From Haematomicrobium sanguinis DSM 21259 (GTDB taxonomy: Bacteria; Actinomycetota; Actinomycetes; Actinomycetales; Micrococcaceae), in NCBI RefSeq assembly GCF_000688395.1, contig NZ_JIAG01000016.1, forward strand, positions 1 through 64,000: DNA of 64,000 bases, given 5' to 3'. This document shows positions 38,417 through 47,640 of the stretch, piece after piece. A program made the position numbers and the translations under genes. The notes below the pieces were generated by a model. It did no database searches. It was not told where the DNA came from and saw nothing but the letters and a program-made list of their open reading frames with translations. The stretch's first letter is position 1, and each line of letters opens with the position of its first letter.

Positions 38417-41400
38417 TCACACCTCTTCGACGGAGCTGGGTTCGTTCCGGGACAGATCGATACCCAGTTCTTCCGCGGCCCGGAAGACTTCATCGTCCGA
38501 GTCACGCATTTCAACAGTGCTGCCATCTTGAGCGAGGACCTCAACGTTCAGGCACAAGGACTGCATTTCCTTGATCAGAACCTTGAAGGACTCCGGAACA
38601 CCGGGCTCCGGGATGTTCTCGCCCTTGACGATTGCCTCATAGACCTTGACACGGCCGTGGATGTCATCCGACTTGATGGTCAGAAGTTCCTGCAGCGTGT
38701 AGGCGGCGCCGTACGCTTCCAGCGCCCACACTTCCATTTCACCGAAGCGCTGGCCACCGAATTGGGCCTTACCGCCAAGCGGCTGCTGGGTGATCATGGA
38801 GTACGGACCGGTGGAGCGGGCGTGGATCTTGTCATCGACCAAGTGGTGCAACTTCAAGATGTACATGTAACCCACGGAGATCGGATCCGGGAACGGTTCG
38901 CCGCTGCGGCCATCAAACAACTTGGCCTTACCGGACTCGCCGATCAAACGGACGCCATCACGGTTCACGTTGGTGTGTTCCAGCAGACCGGTGATCTCGT
39001 CTTCGCTCGCACCGTCGAAGACCGGGGTCGCCACCGTGGTAGGACCGGTCTCGCGCGGCAAATTCGGAACCTTCTCCAAGAAGGAGGCATCGCCGTCGAT
39101 CTTCCAACCCTGCTTCGCCGCCCAGCCAAGGTGCAACTCGAGGACCTGGCCGATATTCATACGGCCGGGAACACCAAGCGGGTTCAAGATGACGTCAACC
39201 GGGGTGCCGTCCTCCAAGAACGGCATATCCTCGATCGGCAAGATCTTGGAGATGACACCCTTGTTGCCGTGACGGCCGGCGAGCTTGTCGCCGTCGGTGA
39301 TCTTGCGCTTCTGGGCCACGTACACGCGCACCAGCTGGTTCACGCCGGGAGCCAGCTCATCGTCATCGTTCTCGCGATCAAAGATGCGAACACCAATGAC
39401 GGTGCCGGACTCGCCGTGCGGAACCTTGAGCGAGGTGTCGCGCACTTCGCGGCTCTTCTCACCAAAGATGGCGCGCAGCAGGCGCTCCTCCGGGGTCAAC
39501 TCGGTTTCACCCTTCGGGGTCACACGACCCACCAGGATGTCTCCAGTGTCCACCTCGGCACCAATGTGGATGATGCCGCGCTCGTCGAGCTGGGAGAGAG
39601 CCTCTTCAGACACGTTCGGGATGTCACGAGTGATCTCTTCGGCACCGAGCTTGGTGTCGCGAGCGTCAACCTCGTGCTCCTCGATGTGGATTGAGGTCAA
39701 CAGGTCCTCAGATACCACACGCTGGCTCAGGATGATCGCGTCCTCGAAGTTGTGACCTTCCCAGGACATGAACGCCACAAGCAGGTTGCGGCCGAGCGCG
39801 AGCTCACCCTTGTCGGTGGAGGGACCATCGGCAATGAGCGAACCGACTTCGACGCGCGAACCCTCGGAGACGGTCACACGCTGGTTGTAGGCGTTGCCCT
39901 GGTTGGAGCGGGCGAACTTCATGATTGGGTAGTTGGTTTCGGTGCCGTCATCGTTGAGAACAACAACCACGTCCGCCGAAACCTCATTGACCACACCGGC
40001 CTTGGTCGCGATGACGGAGTCACCGGCGTCCACGGCGGCCGGGCGCTCCATGCCGGTACCCACCAGCGGCGCCTCGGAGGTCAAGAGCGGCACGGCCTGA
40101 CGCTGCATGTTGGCGCCCATCAGCGCGCGGTTCGCATCGTCATGCTCGAGGAACGGAATCAGGGAGGTACCCACGGACACCATCTGGCGCGGGGACACGT
40201 CCATGAAGTCGACGTCTTCGGCGTCAATCACCACGGGCTCGCCGGAGCCGCCCTTGGCGCGCACCAAGACCTGGTCCTCGACGAACTTGCCCTTCGCGTC
40301 GATCGGGGCGTTTGCCTGAGCGATCCACACTTCGAGTTCATCGTCGGCGGTCAGGTACTCGACCTCATCGGTCACGACACCGTTGACAACCTTGCGGTAC
40401 GGGGTCTCGATGAAGCCGAAGGCGTTGATGCGCCCGTAGGATGCGAGCGAACCGATCAGACCGATGTTCGGACCTTCAGGAGTTTCGATCGGGCACATGC
40501 GTCCGTAGTGGGACGGGTGCACGTCGCGAACTTCCATTGCGGCGCGGTCGCGAGAGAGACCGCCCGGGCCGAGCGCGGAGAGACGGCGCTTGTGGGTCAA
40601 ACCGGCAAGCGGGTTGTTCTGGTCCATGAACTGGGACAGCTGGCTGGTTCCGAAGAACTCCTTGATCGCGGCCACCACGGGGCGGATGTTGATCAAGGAC
40701 TGCGGGGTAATGGCCTCGACGTCCTGAGTGGTCATGCGTTCGCGGACCACACGCTCCATACGGGAGAGACCGGTACGCACCTGGTTCTCGATGAGCTCGC
40801 CCACCGCGCGGATGCGGCGGTTGCCGAAGTGGTCGATGTCATCGATGGTGACCGGGACATCGACTTCCTTACCCTTGCGGGTGCCCTTGACGGTTTCTTC
40901 GCCGGCGTGCAGTGCCACAAGGAACTTGATCATCGCGACAATGTCTTCGATGTGCAGCACCGAGGCGTCCGCGTCATCCAGGTTCTTGTCGACACCGAGC
41001 TTGCGGTTGATCTTGTAGCGGCCCACCTTCGCCAGGTCATAGCGCTTCGGGTTGAAGTACAAGTTGTCCAGCAGGTTCTGGGCAGCATCCACTGTCGGCG
41101 GCTCGCCCGGACGCAGCTTGCGGTAAATATCCAGCAGGGCGTCTTCGCGAGTCTCGGTGTTGTCCTTCTCCAAGGTGGCGCGAATGGAATCGTACTGGCC
41201 GAACTCTTCCAGAATCTGGCCCTCGGTCCAACCAAGAGCCTTGAGAAGCACGGTCACGGACTGCTTGCGCTTGCGGTCAAGACGCACGCCGACCTGGTCG
41301 CGCTTGTCGATTTCGAGCTCGAACCAGGCGCCGCGGCTCGGGATGATCTTCGCGGTGAAGATGTCCTTGTCGCTGGTCTTGTCCGGGGTGCGCTCGAAGT

Positions 41401-41932
41401 ATGCACCTGGGGAGCGCACGAGCTGGGAGACAACCACGCGCTCGGTACCGTTAATGACAAAGGTGCCCTTGTCGGTCATGAGCGGGAAATCGCCCATGAA
41501 CACGGTCTGCTGCTTGATTTCACCCGTGTTGTTGTTCATGAACTCGGCCTTGACGTACAGCGGTGCCGAGTACGTCACGTCCTTGTCCTTGCTTTCCTCC
41601 ATGGAACGCGAAGGCTCGTAGAACTCCGGATCGGAGAAACTCAGGGACATGGTGCCCTGGAAATCTTCAATGGGGGAAATTTCTTCGAAAATGTCTGCCA
41701 GACCGCTGGTCTTGGCAATGCCCTGCTCTCCGCGGGCCACGGCATCTTCTACGCGAGCCTTCCACCGATCATTGCCGACCAGGCGGTCAAAGCTTTCGGT
41801 TTGGAGCGCGAGAAGATTAGGAACGTCGAGCGGTTCGTCAATCTTTGCAAATGAGAGCCGACTTTGAGCACCATCCGTCGATGGGTCAAACTGGCTTTTG
41901 GCGTTTTTCTTTGAGGCGCTAGAGGCGACCAA
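38417..41932 (-). CDS. rpoB: RNA polymerase beta subunit
   Basis: About 1171 aa. It has the actinobacterial start region ([20 protein letters not shown]), the rifampicin-binding cluster ([20 protein letters not shown], then [19 protein letters not shown]), which looks wild type, and the late motifs [19 protein letters not shown] and [20 protein letters not shown]-type sequence ([20 protein letters not shown]). TTG at 41932 is preferred because AAGGA lies six bases upstream and [10 protein letters not shown] resembles related starts; a GTG at 41947 is the alternative. It forms an operon with rpoC. Confidence 0.96.
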   Translation of the reverse strand: MVASSASKKNAKSQFDPSTDGAQSRLSFAKIDEPLDVPNLLALQTESFDRLVGNDRWKARVEDAVARGEQGIAKTSGLADIFEEISPIEDFQGTMSLSFSDPEFYEPSRSMEESKDKDVTYSAPLYVKAEFMNNNTGEIKQQTVFMGDFPLMTDKGTFVINGTERVVVSQLVRSPGAYFERTPDKTSDKDIFTAKIIPSRGAWFELEIDKRDQVGVRLDRKRKQSVTVLLKALGWTEGQILEEFGQYDSIRATLEKDNTETREDALLDIYRKLRPGEPPTVDAAQNLLDNLYFNPKRYDLAKVGRYKINRKLGVDKNLDDADASVLHIEDIVAMIKFLVALHAGEETVKGTRKGKEVDVPVTIDDIDHFGNRRIRAVGELIENQVRTGLSRMERVVRERMTTQDVEAITPQSLINIRPVVAAIKEFFGTSQLSQFMDQNNPLAGLTHKRRLSALGPGGLSRDRAAMEVRDVHPSHYGRMCPIETPEGPNIGLIGSLASYGRINAFGFIETPYRKVVNGVVTDEVEYLTADDELEVWIAQANAPIDAKGKFVEDQVLVRAKGGSGEPVVIDAEDVDFMDVSPRQMVSVGTSLIPFLEHDDANRALMGANMQRQAVPLLTSEAPLVGTGMERPAAVDAGDSVIATKAGVVNEVSADVVVVLNDDGTETNYPIMKFARSNQGNAYNQRVTVSEGSRVEVGSLIADGPSTDKGELALGRNLLVAFMSWEGHNFEDAIILSQRVVSEDLLTSIHIEEHEVDARDTKLGAEEITRDIPNVSEEALSQLDERGIIHIGAEVDTGDILVGRVTPKGETELTPEERLLRAIFGEKSREVRDTSLKVPHGESGTVIGVRIFDRENDDDELAPGVNQLVRVYVAQKRKITDGDKLAGRHGNKGVISKILPIEDMPFLEDGTPVDVILNPLGVPGRMNIGQVLELHLGWAAKQGWKIDGDASFLEKVPNLPRETGPTTVATPVFDGASEDEITGLLEHTNVNRDGVRLIGESGKAKLFDGRSGEPFPDPISVGYMYILKLHHLVDDKIHARSTGPYSMITQQPLGGKAQFGGQRFGEMEVWALEAYGAAYTLQELLTIKSDDIHGRVKVYEAIVKGENIPEPGVPESFKVLIKEMQSLCLNVEVLAQDGSTVEMRDSDDEVFRAAEELGIDLSRNEPSSVEEV

Positions 41933-42283
41933 TGGGGATCCTTCCACAGACCTATCGGGCTGAACTGGACTTCACCGCACACCAACTGTTGGATCCGCCA
42001 TATGATCCAAGCGATTCTTCAAACTGCAACCTGCCACCAGACACTTGCTGAGCAAAACTGCCGGTACGCACGGCGCATTAATCGCGAGCCAACCGCTATT
42101 TGAGGGCTATAGGTAGAGAGGGAAGACGCAACTTTCAACAGTAGTCAAAAAATGCGCGCTTGTCTAGTCGAGCCACCACCCACCCGCGTTTCGCATCCCC
42201 GTACCGCAAAAATTGCACCGTATGGGGCTCTTAAAGCGCGGTCCGGGGATGCGAAACGCGGGTGGGGCGCGGGAAGTCCTCGG
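41933..42283. promoter_or_regulatory. rpoB upstream region with complete family A palindrome
   Basis: The rpoB promoter should lie here on the minus strand; TTGACT (about 42144-42149 reversed) is a possible -35 without an obvious -10. The outer part, next to the ATPase stop, is filled by the palindromic element at 42181-42264. No gene is seen. Confidence 0.4.
42181..42264. repeat. Intergenic palindromic element, family A, complete copy
   Basis: The left arm contains CACCCGCGTTTCGCATCCCC and continues GTACCGC. The right arm is CGGGGATGCGAAACGCGGGTG. The middle includes CCGTATGGGGCTC, shared with the truncated copy at 336-379. As RNA it forms a long stem just downstream of the P-type ATPase stop and may terminate that transcript. 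Confidence 0.85.
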
Positions 42284-44305
42284 TTAGGGGCGCTCTTCGT
42301 GCTCGATCCCATCGTGCTCGCGGCCCACGTCGAAGCGCAGCAAGCGCAATGCGTTGAGCACCACCAGGAAGGTGGACCCCTCGTGGATAAAGACCACCGG
42401 CCCCATTTCCATTCCCAGAAGGCTCGCCGGAACCAAGAACGCGACAATCGCCAGCGAAACAATCAGGTTCTGCCGAATGATTTTCGTCGTCGCACGGCTC
42501 AACCGAATCAGAAACGGCACCCGGCCAATGTCATCACTCATCAGCGCCACATCAGCGGTGTCCAATGCCACGGCAGAACTTGCCGCACCCATTGCCACCC
42601 CGACCGAGGCATTGGCCATGGCGGGCGCATCATTGACTCCGTCCCCCACCATGGCCGTTTGCCCTTTGGCGGAGAGAGATTTGATCGTCGTGACCTTGTC
42701 CTCCGGCATCAGGCCGCCGCGTGCGGTGTCCACCCCCACTTGGCCACCAACCGCGTCGGCAACTTTCTGATTGTCCCCAGAAATCATGACGAGTTCCTGC
42801 ACTCCGGATTGGCGCAGCGAATTCAACACACTTGCGGCTTCGGCCCGCGGCGTGTCCATGACGCCTAAGACACCGAGGAATTGCTGTCCCCAGCTAACCA
42901 CCATGATGGTTCGGCCTTCGCTTTGCAGCCCGTCCGCCGCAGCAACAACATCCTCGGGGACCGCTGGCCCGCTCCCGTCCGCGGCGTCAGCCACAAACAT
43001 TTCCAGGCTGCCGATCTGCGCGCGTTTACCGCCGATGGCCGCAATAATGCCCTTACCCGTGACCGCCTCCAGCCCACTAGCCTTGAGCCGGCTTTCGGCG
43101 GGAACTTTCGGTTCCAGATCTCGCACTATCGCAACAGCCAGCGGGTGGTCGCTACTGGATTCCAGGGCGAGCGCCACCGCACCGAGCGTTGCCTCGTCCG
43201 CACCGGTGGCAGGCTTGACATCGGTCAGTCGCGGCATACCCCAGGTCAATGTGCCGGTCTTATCAAAGGCAATAGAGGTCACCTTGCCGAGGGTTTCCAA
43301 GGGCGCCCCGCCTTTGACCAGCAGCCCGGCGCGCGCCGCCCTCGCAACACCGGACAGAACGGCCGCCGGTGTCGCGATCGCGAGAGCGCAGGGGCTCGCG
43401 GCAACCAAAATCAGCATCGAACGGTAAAAGCTTTCGCTGAGCGGCTCATTAATCCACAACCACCCGACCGCAAACACCACGGCGACAAGGGCAATCACCG
43501 CAGGAACGTAGTAGCGCTGGAAGCGGTCAATGAATAGCTGCGTGGGGCTCTTGGTCGCATCGGCGTCTCGCACCATTTGAACTACCCGCGCCAGGGTCGA
43601 GTCCTTTGCCGGGGTCAGCACCGTCACATCCAGTGCGCCATTGCCATTGACCGTTCCCGCGAATACGCGCGAGGACTCCGGCACACTGTTTGGCCGGGCG
43701 AGCGCCGCCGAAGCCGAGTCCACCGGCCCCTTTTCCACCGGGATGCTTTCCCCGGTAATCGCCGACTGGTCCACGGCCGAATTTCCGACGCTCACAAAAC
43801 CGTCCGCGGGAATCCGCGCGTGCGGGCGCACAACCACCACATCGCCGACCTCGAGTTGCTCGGTGGGCCGCTCCACTACCTGGTCGCCCTCGCGCACCAG
43901 CGCGGTGGCGGGAGCGAGTTCGGCCAACGCCTCGATGGACTTTTTGGCGCGTCCCATCGCATACTCCTCGAGCGCGTGGCCCAAGGAGAAGAGGAAGAGC
44001 AACACCGCGCCCTCGGCAAACTTGCCGACCGTCGCGGCGCCGATCGCCGCCACCAGCATGAGGAAGTCGACCTCGAATCTGCCTCGGCGCACGGAGCGAA
44101 TCGCGGTCGTGAAGGTGAAAAACCCGCCAAAGAAGTAGGTCGCTAGGAACAGTGGTATCGCCACCTGGTTGACCGGCGCGCCCGGGACGAAATATTCAAA
44201 CACCACGCCGGAGAGGTACGTGACGCCGGAGGCGATAGCAAAGCCCATTTCCCATTTCGGGCCGCCAAAGTGATCGTGTTGGTCTGGAGCTGATGAAGTT
44301 GCCAT
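42284..44305 (-). CDS. P1B-4-type metal-exporting ATPase
   Basis: 673 aa inner-membrane pump that couples ATP hydrolysis to export of a transition metal. Motifs: TGES (184-187, actuator), SPC (304-306, metal site in the membrane), DKTGTLT (348-354, phosphorylated Asp), HPLA (387-390), GDGVND (554-559) and HEGST (641-645) in the last helix. SPC with HEGxT defines the P1B-4 class, which exports cobalt, ferrous iron or related ions. There is no N-terminal heavy-metal-associated domain; instead short His-containing ends (HDH and HDGIEHEE). The promoter has -35 TAGACA, -10 TATAAT six bases before the ATG, and a 20-bp palindrome in the spacer, suggesting a metal-responsive repressor and a leaderless transcript. 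Confidence 0.92.
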   Translation of the reverse strand: MATSSAPDQHDHFGGPKWEMGFAIASGVTYLSGVVFEYFVPGAPVNQVAIPLFLATYFFGGFFTFTTAIRSVRRGRFEVDFLMLVAAIGAATVGKFAEGAVLLFLFSLGHALEEYAMGRAKKSIEALAELAPATALVREGDQVVERPTEQLEVGDVVVVRPHARIPADGFVSVGNSAVDQSAITGESIPVEKGPVDSASAALARPNSVPESSRVFAGTVNGNGALDVTVLTPAKDSTLARVVQMVRDADATKSPTQLFIDRFQRYYVPAVIALVAVVFAVGWLWINEPLSESFYRSMLILVAASPCALAIATPAAVLSGVARAARAGLLVKGGAPLETLGKVTSIAFDKTGTLTWGMPRLTDVKPATGADEATLGAVALALESSSDHPLAVAIVRDLEPKVPAESRLKASGLEAVTGKGIIAAIGGKRAQIGSLEMFVADAADGSGPAVPEDVVAAADGLQSEGRTIMVVSWGQQFLGVLGVMDTPRAEAASVLNSLRQSGVQELVMISGDNQKVADAVGGQVGVDTARGGLMPEDKVTTIKSLSAKGQTAMVGDGVNDAPAMANASVGVAMGAASSAVALDTADVALMSDDIGRVPFLIRLSRATTKIIRQNLIVSLAIVAFLVPASLLGMEMGPVVFIHEGSTFLVVLNALRLLRFDVGREHDGIEHEERP

Positions 44306-44311
44306 GTCTCC

Positions 44312-44339
44312 ATTATATTTAGATATCTAAATATGTCTA
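44312..44339 (-). promoter_or_regulatory. ATPase promoter with 20-bp palindromic operator
   Basis: On the minus strand TAGACA (44334-44339) and TATAAT (44312-44317) are separated by 16 bases. The perfect palindrome ATATTTAGATATCTAAATAT (44315-44334) covers the whole spacer. Its AT-rich dyad resembles ArsR/SmtB-type sites. The -10 ends six bases from the ATG, so the mRNA is probably leaderless. No regulator gene is adjacent. Confidence 0.7.
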
Positions 44340-44441
44340 CAGTTATTTTTGGGGTTGCGTACTTTGAATTACGACGGCGCGTGCCCGCCCAGGTGCACAT
44401 GGCACCTTAGCGACAGCTGACCGCGCACCTAAAGTGGAACC

Positions 44442-45116
44442 ATGAAATCGCCACTCAGCCTCGCCCCCGACGTCGATGTCATTGTGCTCGCGGGCGGGCG
44501 CGCCAGGAGACTTGGCGGCGTCGATAAGGCCAGCATGAGGGTCGGTGCCCGCACGCTACTCGGATACATCATGGATCAATTGGGTCCGCAACGAGCCATT
44601 GCGCTGGTCGGGCCCCAAAAACTTGCCTCGCTCGAACACGGAGCGCTCTTCGGCGACGACTTCGCGCACCGAGTGCTGACCCGAGAGGTCCCGGACTTTG
44701 GCGGACCGGCCGCCGGAATTGCGTCCGGTGTCGCGGCGCTCGGAAATCGGAGAGTGCGGGGTAACTTTACGGCCATTCTTCCGGTCGATGCACCGTGGGC
44801 TCCGGCGGCTTTGCCCGAACTGCTGGCAGCCCTCACCAGCGAGGAGCACGGCCCCGAGATTCACGGCCCCGAGCTTGCCGTCGCGGTAGACGCAGGTGGG
44901 CGCGAACAGTGGCTCACCTGCGTCGCCCGGTCTGACGCCCTTGCTCGACGAGTGGAAGCCGCGGGCGAACTTGACGGCACCTCCGCGCTAAAGCTCTTGG
45001 CTCCGCTCAAAACTCGCTTTGTGACAATGACACAGCCCGCCAAAGCGCAGCTTGTGCTCGATATTGACACCCCCGAGGACGCTCGGCGGCTCGGGGTGTC
45101 CCTTCCGCCATCCTGA
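44442..45116 (+). CDS. mobA: Molybdenum cofactor guanylyltransferase
   Basis: 224 aa, cytoplasmic. MobA joins GMP to molybdopterin to make the MGD form of the cofactor used by formate-dehydrogenase-like enzymes. The signature LAGGRARRLGGVDKA (residues 16-30) is the nucleotide-binding loop; PVDAPW is the metal-binding Asp segment (family pattern PCDxP), and DIDTPED is near the end. The first of a run of plus-strand genes for cofactor synthesis and its user enzyme. The upstream ribosome-binding site is weak. Confidence 0.88.
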   Translation: MKSPLSLAPDVDVIVLAGGRARRLGGVDKASMRVGARTLLGYIMDQLGPQRAIALVGPQKLASLEHGALFGDDFAHRVLTREVPDFGGPAAGIASGVAALGNRRVRGNFTAILPVDAPWAPAALPELLAALTSEEHGPEIHGPELAVAVDAGGREQWLTCVARSDALARRVEAAGELDGTSALKLLAPLKTRFVTMTQPAKAQLVLDIDTPEDARRLGVSLPPS

Positions 45117-45195
45117 CAGTGCCGTGGCGGCGAAGCCAGCTGACACCATTACAGTGGAATCACACGCCACGTCGACGCACCCCAAGGAGAACGCC

Positions 45196-45483
45196 ATGAC
45201 GGACCTGCCCCCAGAACTGAGCGCCCTAGCAGAAAAGCTCAACGCAGAATTCAGCCTGAGCGACCCAGCCCTCACCGACGAGAACCTCAACACCATTTTG
45301 GGACTAGCCGGAGTGGCCGCACACAAGGTGGTGCGCCCGGCCGCACCGGTTACCACCTACGTCTTGGGATACCTCGCCGGTCAGCTTGCCGCCGAGAGCG
45401 AGGGTACCGCCACCGAGGTCGAGCTCGGCCCCATTGCCGCCCAACTCAAGGACCTCATCGCCGCACAGGGTGACGCCGAGTGA
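45196..45483 (+). CDS. DUF6457 domain protein (cofactor-cluster associated)
   Basis: 95 aa from ATG 45196, with AAGGAGA upstream; a longer upstream open frame is rejected. Sequence phrases such as ILGLAGVAAHKVVRPAAPVT followed by TYVLGYLAG match the small DUF6457 family found beside mobA or moeA in actinobacteria. It is helical with no membrane or metal motifs. The position between mobA and moeA suggests a helper role in molybdenum-cofactor handling; the function is not known. Confidence 0.75.
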   Translation: MTDLPPELSALAEKLNAEFSLSDPALTDENLNTILGLAGVAAHKVVRPAAPVTTYVLGYLAGQLAAESEGTATEVELGPIAAQLKDLIAAQGDAE

Positions 45484-45493
45484 TCCATCCCGC

Positions 45494-46702
45494 ATGAACG
45501 GCCCCCTCCTCGAATACAACCCGCACCCCGTTTCCCTCGCCCGCGCCCGCGCCCTGGCGCAGGAGTTGGGCGACGCCGCACCGGCGGCAGCATCCCGGCA
45601 CGTACCCCTGCTCGAGGCCGGGGGCTCATACCTCGCCGAGGACCTTGCCGCTCCGTACCCGCTTCCCCACTATGAGTCCTCGGCCATGGACGGCTGGGCG
45701 CTTGCCGAGCCGCTGGACCCAACTGCGAGTTGGATTCTCAATCGCACGGACAAACCGGCATCTTTGCGCCCGGGTGAGGCAACGCCCGTGGTGACCGGAG
45801 GCACGCTACCGCAAGGCACCGCCGTCGTACTTCCTTTAGAACACGGGCAGGTGAGCGCTACCGAAACCCTCTCCGTGGCCGAGGACGCTCCGGCTCACGC
45901 GCTGACGCGTGGCAGGCACATTCGGCGGACGGGAACCGAGGCGAACACCTCTGACGTGCTGGTGCCGCGCGGCAAGAAGCTCACGCCGGTTGACCTTGCG
46001 CTGGCGGCGGCCATCGGTGCCGACACCGTCCAGGTGAGCGCGCCGATTGCCGCGACCCTGATACGCACCGGGAATGAGGTGGTGTCCGCAGGTGTGCCTA
46101 CGGCAGGCACAGTGCGGGACAGTTTCTCTGCGCTGCTCCCGCCAATGCTGAGCGCGTGGGGCGCACACGTGGAAACGAATGTGGCCCTCGGCGATTCGCT
46201 GGAGTCCACACTCGCCGCTCTGGATGCGCCCACACCGCTGATCGTGACGACCGGGGGAACCGGACCGAGCGGCGCGGACCACCTGCTGGATGCGCTGCGT
46301 ATGCGTGCCGATCGCATCGCTTTCGCGTCGATTGCCATGCGCCCCGGGCACCCCACCATGATGGCGCAAATGAAGGACGGCCGGACGGTTCTTTCGCTAC
46401 CCGGGAATCCCTTGGCCGCGGTGTGCGCCGCGATGACACTGCTCCCCCAGTTTTTGGCCGGTGTACGCCGATCCGAACCTGCGCCGGAACGGACTTTCGT
46501 CTCCGCAGAAGACGTAGAGCCGCTTTCTGGGCGCACCCGAGTCACTCCGGCGATCCTGACCGAATCCGGGGTGCGGCGCGCCAACTGGGTGGGCTCGGGC
46601 ATGTTGCGCGGGCTCGCCAGCGCAGACGTGCTAATGCTGATACCCGAATCCGGGCTTGCCGCGGGCGACGAGGTTGCGACCATCGCCCTACCGTGGCTGT
46701 AG
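45494..46702 (+). CDS. moeA: Molybdopterin molybdenumtransferase
   Basis: About 402 aa. MoeA inserts molybdate into adenylylated molybdopterin. Motifs: SSAMDGWAL near residue 60, VVTGGTLPQG and VLPLEHG, RTGTEAN with the LVPRGKKL stretch, the domain III segment TTGGTGPSGADHLL and ALPGNP-like LSLPGNPLAAV. The ATG lies ten bases after the DUF6457 stop. A GTG at 45470 inside the previous gene is an alternative start. The codons contain a GTACGACGGCG copy (45820-45830, reverse). Confidence 0.92.
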   Translation: MNGPLLEYNPHPVSLARARALAQELGDAAPAAASRHVPLLEAGGSYLAEDLAAPYPLPHYESSAMDGWALAEPLDPTASWILNRTDKPASLRPGEATPVVTGGTLPQGTAVVLPLEHGQVSATETLSVAEDAPAHALTRGRHIRRTGTEANTSDVLVPRGKKLTPVDLALAAAIGADTVQVSAPIAATLIRTGNEVVSAGVPTAGTVRDSFSALLPPMLSAWGAHVETNVALGDSLESTLAALDAPTPLIVTTGGTGPSGADHLLDALRMRADRIAFASIAMRPGHPTMMAQMKDGRTVLSLPGNPLAAVCAAMTLLPQFLAGVRRSEPAPERTFVSAEDVEPLSGRTRVTPAILTESGVRRANWVGSGMLRGLASADVLMLIPESGLAAGDEVATIALPWL

Positions 46703-46753
46703 GCGAGCGCGCGTACACTAAAATTTCATGAACATCTCAAGGACGGGCTGGCA

Positions 46754-47599
46754 ATGACGCGTAAAACCCAGCGACTGCGCATCCGCAAGCTAGATCGCGA
46801 AGGCGGCGCCGGTGTGCGCGAGGACGTGCTCGCCGCCGAAGAACCCCTGCAAATCCTGTTGGGCAACAAGCCGTTCACCATTACGATGCGCACCCCCGGC
46901 GACGACTTCGACCTCGTCGCCGGTTTTCTGGTGGGCGAAGGCGTGATTCACCACAAGGAAGACCTTCCCTCGATGCGGTTTTGCGCCGGCGAGGACGAGC
47001 AGGGACGGCAAACCTATAACGTGGTGCAGGCCGATCTGGCTCCCCACGTTCCCTTGCCCGATGAGGGCTTGGAGCGTCACATTTACACGACCTCCGCGTG
47101 CGGGATTTGCGGAACCGCTTCGATCGACGCGGTGCGCAAGAAATCCACTTTCGAGCTGGAAAAGGAACCCGAGTCTCTCGCCTTGGATGTTCTCCTGGAT
47201 CTGCCGCAAAAGCTTCGCGAGCACCAGGATATCTTTGACAGCACGGGCGGCGTGCACGCGGCCGGGCTCTTTGACTTTTCCGGAAACCTGCTGTGCTTGC
47301 GCGAAGATGTTGGGCGGCATAACGCGGTGGACAAGGTGGTGGGCTGGGCGCTGCGCGAAGGCAAGTTGCCGCTTGCCAACACCGTGCTTCAAGTGTCCGG
47401 CCGCGCGTCCTTTGAACTGGTGCAAAAGGCCGCCATGGCAGGAATCCCGGTTCTCGCCGCCGTAAGCGCGCCGAGCCATCTGGCGGTGGAGCTTGCCCGT
47501 GAGTCCGGGCTCACTTTGGCCGGGTTTAGCCGCGGCAAGAGTGTCAATATCTATTCGCACTCCGAGCGCATCGACACCCGCGCACCGTTGCCGGCGTAG
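46754..47599 (+). CDS. fdhD: Formate dehydrogenase accessory sulfurtransferase FdhD
   Basis: 281 aa. FdhD passes sulfur from a cysteine desulfurase to the molybdenum cofactor, which formate dehydrogenases need. The catalytic CxxC is C116-C119 (TSACGICGTAS). Other family segments are TPGDDFDLVAGFLVGEG, DSTGGVHAAGLFD, LREDVGRHNAVDKV and SGRASFELVQKAAMAGIP. AAGGAC lies ten bases upstream. Immediately upstream of the oxidoreductase it probably serves. Confidence 0.95.
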   Translation: MTRKTQRLRIRKLDREGGAGVREDVLAAEEPLQILLGNKPFTITMRTPGDDFDLVAGFLVGEGVIHHKEDLPSMRFCAGEDEQGRQTYNVVQADLAPHVPLPDEGLERHIYTTSACGICGTASIDAVRKKSTFELEKEPESLALDVLLDLPQKLREHQDIFDSTGGVHAAGLFDFSGNLLCLREDVGRHNAVDKVVGWALREGKLPLANTVLQVSGRASFELVQKAAMAGIPVLAAVSAPSHLAVELARESGLTLAGFSRGKSVNIYSHSERIDTRAPLPA

Positions 47600-47640
47600 C
47601 GAGTGCCTCTATCACCCACGCCGATTCAAAGGAGCACCAC

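Noticed and set aside
44312-44339. MerR-type promoter for the metal pump
   Set aside because: MerR promoters have a 19-20 base spacer; here it is 16 bases, so a repressor of ArsR or similar type is more likely.
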